DNA of 64,000 nt, from assembly GCF_017652985.1 (NCBI RefSeq), contig NZ_JAGGDJ010000002.1:186001-250000 (forward strand), read 5' to 3'. Position numbers and translations under genes: made by a program. The stretch is from Paenibacillus artemisiicola. Lineage in GTDB: Bacteria > Bacillota > Bacilli > Paenibacillales > Paenibacillaceae. The notes below the pieces were generated by a model that searched no databases, was not told where the DNA came from, and saw only the letters and a list, made by a program, of their open reading frames with translations. This document shows, in pieces, positions 58,797-64,000 of the stretch (its first letter is position 1; each line of letters begins with the position of its first letter).

Positions 58797-60600
58797 TCTG
58801 CGCCGCGGCTACGGCATTGTTCATCGCTTGACGCCCGCCTACATCCCGCTGACCATCGTCTCGTCTTTCATCAAAGCGGTTCAGCCGTTGACGGTGCTCT
58901 ACTTGTCCGCCCGGATCATCAACGAGCTGGCCGGCGAGCGCGACGCCGGGCGCATCGCGCTGTATGCCGCGCTTGCCGTCGGATTGGCATTTGCCGGTTC
59001 GGCGATCCAGGCCGCGGCGACGCGCCGGATCACGACCTTGAACAGCACGTTGTGGACGCGGTTCTACTTTTTCCTGGGCAAGCGCTATATGGAGCTGAAT
59101 TACGATCAAGTGGAGGATACAAGGAATAACGAACGGTTGGCGGATATCGAAGCCAAGACGAACGGCAACGGCCTCGGGATCCTGCGCCTGCACTACAGTC
59201 TGCCGGAGCTGCTGCAAGCCCTGTTCGAGCTGGCGGGATCGATCCTTCTGTGTTTCGGGATGTTTACCGCCGCGTCTTCCTTCGAGCACGCGTTTATCAC
59301 CTCTCCGCTCGCCACCGGGTTGCTGATTCTTTTGATCCTGTTCAACCTTCCTTTCACCTATGCGCTGAAGAAGCGGGAGAAGCGGATTCAAAAGAAGGTG
59401 TTCGAGGAAAATCCGAAGTCGAATACGTACGTGCATTTCTTCAACGAATACATGCAATCCAAAAACGCCGCCAAGGACATTCGCCTCTATAAGCAGGCGC
59501 AGGCGATCGAGGATCACTACAATCAATCGGTCGGCGCGGAGTTCTGGTACCGGATCTTCGACTTGTTCGGCAAGAACAACGCCTTGGCGGCGGCGATGAA
59601 TGCCGTGCTGGGCGGCTGCGTCTATCTCTTCATCGGGCTGCGCGCGCTCTACGGCATGTACCCCTTGGGCAGCGTGGTGCAATATATCGGCGCGGTGACG
59701 GGCGCCGTCGGCGCGCTGGCCAAACTGGTCTCGGTGCTCGGCAATTATATGACGAACAACCCGTATCTCAGCCTCGCGTTCGATTACCTCGACCTGCCGG
59801 ACCACCTGCAGCAGAGCAAAGGCAGCCGGCCGATTCCGCAAGAAGGACTGGAATTCGAGTTTCGCGACGTGTCGTTCAAGTACCCCGGATCCGACGACTA
59901 CGCCATCAAGCGCCTCAGCATGACGCTGACGATCGGCGAACGGCTGGCCGTCGTGGGGCTGAACGGCAGCGGCAAGACGACGATGATCAAGCTCCTGTGC
60001 CGGCTCTATGAACCGACGGAGGGCGTAATCACGTTAAACGGCGTGGATATTCGGGACTACGACTATGCGGCGTATATGGGCGCGTTCAGCGTCGTGTTTC
60101 AAGACTTTAAGCTGTACGCCTTCTCGCTCGGCCACAACGTTGCCGCCTCCGAGCGCTACGACGCCGCAGCGGCGGAAGCGTCGCTTATCATGGCGGGGCT
60201 TGGCGACAAGCTGAAGAAGCTGCCTCAAGGGCTGCATACTTACTTGCATAAGGATTATTCCGACGAGGGCGTGGAGATTTCGGGAGGCGAGGCGCAGAAG
60301 ATCGCGCTCGCGAGAGCATTGTACAAGAACGCGCCGTTCGTCATCCTGGACGAACCGACGGCGGCGCTGGATCCGATCGCGGAGTTCGAAATTTATTCGC
60401 GCTTCAATGAGCTCATCGGCGGCAAATCGGCTATCTTCGTCTCGCACCGGCTCTCGTCCTGCCGGTTCTGCCACGACATCGCCGTGTTTCACGAGGGCCG
60501 GCTTATTCAACGCGGCTCCCATGACGAGCTCATCGCCGACCGGAGCGGCAAATACGCCGAGCTCTGGAATGCGCAGGCGCAATATTATGTCGGGGCGTGA
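58771..60600 (+). CDS. ABC exporter half-transporter 2 (permease-ATPase fusion)
   Basis: 609 residues from ATG 58771, with GGGGAGG 9 nt upstream; the longer frame from 58714 lies within the upstream gene. It has a six-helix membrane domain and a nucleotide-binding domain with Walker A GLNGSGKTT (about 396), signature ISGGEAQKIALARAL and Walker B FVILDEPTAALDP, all complete. It pairs with the preceding half-transporter. The overlap points to translational coupling and equal stoichiometry. Confidence 0.9.
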   Translation: MKKRSIWHNLRRGYGIVHRLTPAYIPLTIVSSFIKAVQPLTVLYLSARIINELAGERDAGRIALYAALAVGLAFAGSAIQAAATRRITTLNSTLWTRFYFFLGKRYMELNYDQVEDTRNNERLADIEAKTNGNGLGILRLHYSLPELLQALFELAGSILLCFGMFTAASSFEHAFITSPLATGLLILLILFNLPFTYALKKREKRIQKKVFEENPKSNTYVHFFNEYMQSKNAAKDIRLYKQAQAIEDHYNQSVGAEFWYRIFDLFGKNNALAAAMNAVLGGCVYLFIGLRALYGMYPLGSVVQYIGAVTGAVGALAKLVSVLGNYMTNNPYLSLAFDYLDLPDHLQQSKGSRPIPQEGLEFEFRDVSFKYPGSDDYAIKRLSMTLTIGERLAVVGLNGSGKTTMIKLLCRLYEPTEGVITLNGVDIRDYDYAAYMGAFSVVFQDFKLYAFSLGHNVAASERYDAAAAEASLIMAGLGDKLKKLPQGLHTYLHKDYSDEGVEISGGEAQKIALARALYKNAPFVILDEPTAALDPIAEFEIYSRFNELIGGKSAIFVSHRLSSCRFCHDIAVFHEGRLIQRGSHDELIADRSGKYAELWNAQAQYYVGA

Positions 60601-60665
60601 ACGCATACTGATGTCGTTGCTATAATGAATCGTAACCAAGCCAAAACCGAAGGAGTTCATTTCGA

Positions 60666-61112
60666 TTGGGAATCCGCATCATTGACTATGATCCGTCTTA
60701 CGCGATGCCGACGGTTGCGATGTGGCGAGCGAGCAAGCAGCAGGCAATCGGGCAGGAAGCGATCCATTCCTTTGACGACCATGTTTACTTTCTGAATCAT
60801 ATCCTCGTCGCGACGAATAAAGTGCTGCTTGCCATGGAATCGTCCGGTGAGCAGGTGGCAGGCATCCTTGCCTGCAATCCGAATTGGGTGAATCAGCTCT
60901 ACGTTCATCCGGAGCATCAGGGGAAAGGGATCGGGAAGACGCTTCTCGACCTGGCCAAGCAGCAAGCGGACGAACGGCTCTATTTATACACGTTCGAAGT
61001 CAATCGGAAGGCCCAACGATTTTATGAACGGAACGGATTTCGGATCGTGGGAAGAGGACGCGAGAACGAAGAGCAGCTGGAAGATATTCGGTATGAATGG
61101 ATCAAGCCTTGA
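60666..61112 (+). CDS. GNAT family N-acetyltransferase
   Basis: 148 residues from TTG 60666, with AAGGAG 10 nt upstream. The acetyl-CoA site is shown by NQLYVHPEHQGKGIGKTLLDLAKQQ (Q/R-x-x-G-x-G/A motif), with the C-terminal FYERNGFRIVGRG of GNAT enzymes. The substrate is unknown. It is followed by a small kinase gene 58 bp downstream. Confidence 0.85.
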   Translation: MGIRIIDYDPSYAMPTVAMWRASKQQAIGQEAIHSFDDHVYFLNHILVATNKVLLAMESSGEQVAGILACNPNWVNQLYVHPEHQGKGIGKTLLDLAKQQADERLYLYTFEVNRKAQRFYERNGFRIVGRGRENEEQLEDIRYEWIKP

Positions 61113-61170
61113 AGAAAAAACGGCAAGGCGAACGCAAGAATCGAAGGGTAAAGAAAAGGAGTCGAGGTTC

Positions 61171-61683
61171 ATGCTCCATATATTCAGCGGGCTGCCGGGC
61201 ACCGGGAAGTCCACGTTATCTTCGGCGCTTGCCAGAGCGCTTGGGGCAGTCTATCTTCGGGTCGATGTCGTGGAGCATGCCTTGCGGGAGACCGGCATAA
61301 GCGTCGATGGACCCGAGGGCTACAACGTATGTTATGCGGTTGCGCTGCAAAATCTGCGTCTCGGGCTCGACGTGGTTGCCGACACGGTCAATCCGATCCC
61401 ATTGACCCGCCAGGCTTGGCGTAACGTGGCAGAGTCGCTTGATCTGCCGTATGCGGAGATCGAAGTGATCTGCTCCGACGCGTCCGTACATCGGCATCGA
61501 GTCGAGTCTCGCGAAACCGATATTCCCGGTTTTGCGCTGCCAACGTGGGAGCAGGTCAGTGAACGACGCTACGAAGTTTGGGATCGGGAACGCATTGTGA
61601 TCGATACGGCTCATGCTACGGTCGCCGAAAGTTTGAAGACCTTAATGGATCAATTGGTTCGAATCGACGAGGAAGCCAATTGA
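61171..61683 (+). CDS. Small P-loop kinase (AAA_33 type)
   Basis: 170 residues from ATG 61171, with AAAGGAG 9 nt upstream; the longer frame from 61024 runs through the GNAT gene. Walker A GLPGTGKSTLSSAL at the extreme N-terminus, then the Asp in YLRVDVVEHAL, and DVVADTVNPIPLTRQAWRNVAE. It belongs to the zeta-toxin/adenylylsulfate-kinase-like group of predicted kinases. The target (nucleotide, sugar or antibiotic) is not known. Confidence 0.82.
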   Translation: MLHIFSGLPGTGKSTLSSALARALGAVYLRVDVVEHALRETGISVDGPEGYNVCYAVALQNLRLGLDVVADTVNPIPLTRQAWRNVAESLDLPYAEIEVICSDASVHRHRVESRETDIPGFALPTWEQVSERRYEVWDRERIVIDTAHATVAESLKTLMDQLVRIDEEAN

Positions 61684-61715
61684 TCGCACGATCGGATCCG
61701 CTGCGGCCGGCGTAC

Positions 61716-61766
61716 GGGCCGAGGGCTGCGACAGGCGCGCGCAAGCGACCCGTTGCGGCCCTTTTT
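61716..61766 (+). terminator. Terminator-like hairpin after the kinase gene
   Basis: Outer stem GGGCCG / CGGCCC followed by TTTTTC, with a 34-nt GC-rich loop that can pair internally. Confidence 0.5.
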
Positions 61767-61866
61767 CATGGCGGAATTGACAGATTCTCGATTAGGTGAT
61801 CGGAAGAGAACGCGATCGGATTCGGAGCAGAGAGGAGATCATCATGTCACGGCAATCGCCGAAAGC

Positions 61867-61888
61867 AGCCGGTCATTCGTGACCGGCT
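61867..61888. terminator. Hairpin, probable intrinsic terminator
   Basis: A perfect 9-bp stem AGCCGGTCA / TGACCGGCT with a TTCG tetraloop, followed by ATTGTTGTGCTT. The same stem sequence occurs in the terminator at 5256. Confidence 0.5.
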
Positions 61889-62060
61889 ATTGTTGTGCTT
61901 GGGCCGCCGCGCAACAATCCCGACACGTTTATTTACAACTTCGAAACAATCGTTTCTTTTTTTGGAACAAGGATTTGATACAGTGTTCATGTGATCGATC
62001 GCGGGTGCAAGAAACGATGGACGCGAAAATGGGAATCACAGATAAAAAGGAGAGAATGAC

Positions 62061-63152
62061 ATGCTTCGAATGATGACCGCAATGAAACTGATCCCGGTGC
62101 TGTCCGCCGCCTGCCTGTTCACGGCTTGCGCGGGAGGAGGGAACGAACCGAAAATAACCGTCGTCGACGATGCCGGCAGCCAGGCGGGAGAGCCCGGCGT
62201 GTCCGTCGAAAATATCGTCCGCTTGGATCAGGCGGAAATCATGGATTGGGTGGATGAGCATACGATTATTGTCTCGAAGGAAAACGAAGCCTTGGGGAAG
62301 ATGTCCCTGGCGGAGCTCGCGGATTCGTATCCCCGAAGTCTATATCTGTATGACCTCGATACGCGCAAATACACGCTGCTGAAGCAGCAGAAGAATACGC
62401 ACTTGGGCGGGGCCGTTCTGTCGCCCGACAAGAAGCACTTGATCTATGCCGAATATTCGCTCGGCGATCCCGTCTATGCGGTCATGAATATGGAGACCAA
62501 GGACGCGTTCCGGTTGACCGGAGAGCCGATCGGAGGAGCCGCCAGCGCCAAATGGGCCGACTCCGCTACGATCGTAGGGACGGCATACAGCGGAGGCGCG
62601 TATCTCGCGACCTTGGACGGCCGGATCACGGCGGTCGGCCAGCTGGATGAGACGGGCTTGTATATCGTGGAGAAGATCGGAGACACGCTCTATTACAACA
62701 CGCAATCCGATGCGTCGCTCAAGGCGCTGAACCTCGCGACCAAGGAGACGTCGAGCCTGAACCTCGACAACGTGACGAACGTCCTGCCTTCGCCGGACGG
62801 CCGCCAGCTGCTGGTGCTGCAAGTCAACGGCTCCCAAACGACCCTCAAGCTCTGCGACAAGAGCGGGAAAGTCGAGCGGACGATCGCCGAGGGGACGGAG
62901 CTGAGCGGCATCTCGTGGTCGCCGGATCAACGCGTCATCGCCTACGGTCTGAAAGCCGACGCGAGCGGCGCGGCCGTCAAAGGTCTCTATCTGTACGATA
63001 TGCTGGCCGACAAGTCCACCCGGATCGCCGTCGACGTCGAACCGGTCACCAGCGCTTGGAGTCCTTCCGGCGAGCGGCTCGTCTATGCGGAATGGAACGG
63101 GAAGCCGTACCGGAGCGGCATCGTCGACATCGATTATTCCTTGCGGCGTTAA
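62061..63152 (+). CDS. Lipoprotein with TolB/WD40-like beta-propeller
   Basis: 363 residues. AGGAG lies 8 nt before the ATG. The lipobox is CLFTAC (Cys23). The mature part shows repeated blades: LYDLDTRKYTLLKQQ, LSPDKKHLIYAEYSLGDPVYAVMNMET, LPSPDGRQLLVLQVN, SWSPDQRVIAYGLKAD and AWSPSGERLVYAEWNG. The S-P-D-G/K turn motifs are typical of TolB-like propellers. It is probably a surface-anchored scaffold or sensor. It is convergent with the sensor kinase at the right edge; a link to that kinase is possible but not shown. Confidence 0.82.
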   Translation: MLRMMTAMKLIPVLSAACLFTACAGGGNEPKITVVDDAGSQAGEPGVSVENIVRLDQAEIMDWVDEHTIIVSKENEALGKMSLAELADSYPRSLYLYDLDTRKYTLLKQQKNTHLGGAVLSPDKKHLIYAEYSLGDPVYAVMNMETKDAFRLTGEPIGGAASAKWADSATIVGTAYSGGAYLATLDGRITAVGQLDETGLYIVEKIGDTLYYNTQSDASLKALNLATKETSSLNLDNVTNVLPSPDGRQLLVLQVNGSQTTLKLCDKSGKVERTIAEGTELSGISWSPDQRVIAYGLKADASGAAVKGLYLYDMLADKSTRIAVDVEPVTSAWSPSGERLVYAEWNGKPYRSGIVDIDYSLRR

Positions 63153-63165
63153 CCGCGGCAGCATG

Positions 63166-63213
63166 AAGCCGGCCCGTCCGTTGCCCTCGCAGGCGGCGGA
63201 CGGGCCGGCTTTT
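63166..63213. terminator. Bidirectional intrinsic terminator
   Basis: A perfect 15-bp stem (63166-63180 with 63197-63211), 16-nt loop and TTTT. It lies between convergent genes. Confidence 0.8.
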
Positions 63214-63223
63214 CGCGCGCGCC

Positions 63224-64000
63224 TTACGAAACCGAGGTTCCATAGGCAGGGAAAACGAGGCGGAACAAGGTGCCTTCCGAATCGGTGCGGACGAGCGCGA
63301 TGGAGCCGCCTTGCGATTCCGCGTATTTCTTGGCCAGCGAAAGGCCGAGACCGGTACCGCCGATTTCGCGCGACCGGTTCCGGTCGACGGTGTAGAACGG
63401 CTCGAATATTTTGTGCGCGACTTCATTCGGTATCCCAATGCCCGTATCGGCGATTTCGATGACGACCCGCTCATCGGCCAAGGCCGTCTTCACGAAAATG
63501 CGGCCCCGGGGTTTGTTGTACTTGACGGCGTTGTCGAGCAGATTCACCAGCACGATGGAGAGGAGTTCCTTGTCGGCATCGACGTAAGCCTCCGCCAGCT
63601 CGGTCTCCGCCGTAATGCCGAACTTTTCCATTTTGCCCTGCAGGCTGTCCAGCACCTTCCGCATCTCTTGCCGTACGTCCAGCTTCTCCTTATGGAATTC
63701 GAATTCGTACCGCTCCAAGGCGGAGAGCTGCAGGACCTTCTCGACCATCTCGTACAGCCGCTGCGTATCGCCGAGGATGTTGGTTTTGGCCGTCTCCAGC
63801 AGCTTCTCGTCATCGGGGTACATATCCAGCAGATCGAGATAGGATTTAATGGAGGTGAGGGGCGTCTTGAATTCATGGGTAACGTTGCCGATGAACTGCT
63901 TCTGCTGCTGATCGAGCTGCGATAATTTGCGAACCGCCAAGGCCAGCTTCTCCCGCTCCTGGTCCTTATCCTGCATCGTCTTCATGATTTGCCGGCTCAT
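63224..64000 (-). CDS. Sensor histidine kinase, C-terminal part (5' truncated by window edge)
   Basis: 258 residues are visible on the minus strand. The N-terminal sensor, membrane segments and most of the HAMP domain lie beyond the right edge; the Met at 64000 is probably internal. H-box FIGNVTHEFKTPLTSIKSYLDLL (His near residue 42 of the visible part), N-box VLVNLLDNAVKYNK, G1 EIADTGIGIPNE, F-box and G2 GGTGLGLSLAKKYAES. The His is followed by E-F-K-T-P, as in envelope-stress or PhoR-type kinases. Its response-regulator partner is expected just outside the window. Confidence 0.92.
   Translation of the reverse strand: MSRQIMKTMQDKDQEREKLALAVRKLSQLDQQQKQFIGNVTHEFKTPLTSIKSYLDLLDMYPDDEKLLETAKTNILGDTQRLYEMVEKVLQLSALERYEFEFHKEKLDVRQEMRKVLDSLQGKMEKFGITAETELAEAYVDADKELLSIVLVNLLDNAVKYNKPRGRIFVKTALADERVVIEIADTGIGIPNEVAHKIFEPFYTVDRNRSREIGGTGLGLSLAKKYAESQGGSIALVRTDSEGTLFRLVFPAYGTSVS

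Larger units (their letters stand above)
61684..62060. other. Intergenic region with two terminator-like hairpins
   Basis: Terminator-like structures lie at 61716-61766 and 61867-61888. Beyond them the DNA (61900-62040) is AT-rich and forms the leader of the lipoprotein gene. I could not recognise a clear promoter; TTGATACAG is near 61974. No gene is supported. Confidence 0.45.

Overview
The window looks like a chromosomal segment of an endospore-forming, high-GC Firmicute of the family Paenibacillaceae (Paenibacillus or Cohnella type). The basis is the combination of YesM/YesN two-component pairs, LplB/LplC-type sugar permeases with very large lipoprotein solute-binding proteins, a CotF-like coat protein, an S-box (SAM-I) riboswitch, strong AGGAGG ribosome binding sites, frequent GTG/TTG starts and intrinsic terminators with T-tracts. 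I saw no rRNA, tRNA, CRISPR array, insertion sequence or prophage.

Layout. 1-2.6 kb: minus-strand OpuC-type osmoprotectant ABC transporter, cut by the left edge. 3.1-6.2 kb: an F420-type NADP oxidoreductase with an operator-like palindrome in its promoter, a small membrane protein, and a SAM-I riboswitch with terminator in front of an unrecognised 171-residue protein. 6.5-15.5 kb: a first carbohydrate-uptake locus (YesM kinase, YesN regulator, two permeases, binding lipoprotein, barrel enzyme). 15.7-17.9 kb: an unrecognised secreted protein and an aminoglycoside-phosphotransferase-like kinase. 18.1-21.5 kb: a tight four-gene operon of an enolase-superfamily enzyme, an amidohydrolase, a Rieske ferredoxin and a DUF899 protein. 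21.7-28.9 kb: galactokinase, MFS exporter with divergent LysR, acetolactate synthase (two subunits) and a duplicated membrane protein. 29.1-35 kb: quinone reductase, LysR with a TDT-family transporter, NlpC/P60 protein, NDH-2 and CotF-like protein. 35.1-49.4 kb: a second, larger carbohydrate locus (GntR/LacI regulator, two permeases, binding lipoprotein, secreted propeller-like protein, two GH38-type enzymes and a DUF4037 protein preceded by a hexanucleotide repeat). 49.6-52.1 kb: ABC-2 transporter with a YtrA-type GntR repressor, then a DinB-like protein. 52.3-55.6 kb: OmpR/histidine-kinase pair followed by a membrane protein and a PspA/LiaH-like protein. 55.9-64 kb: copper-amine-oxidase-N-domain secreted protein, paired ABC exporter, GNAT, small P-loop kinase, beta-propeller lipoprotein and the C-terminal part of another sensor kinase cut by the right edge.

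How parts fit. Two sugar ABC importers lack their own ATPase, as is usual for Lpl-type systems that share an MsmX-like ATPase encoded elsewhere. Several regulator-target pairs can be read from repeated DNA words: 11-bp-spaced TTTACC repeats precede both the OmpR/kinase operon and the PspA operon; a 15-bp CTATG...ATAG box precedes both a lysR gene and the adjacent TDT transporter; an ATTGTG...CACAAT palindrome precedes the YtrA-type operon; GTATACTA words flank the gntR/ABC divergent region. These are inferences from the sequence and have not been tested.
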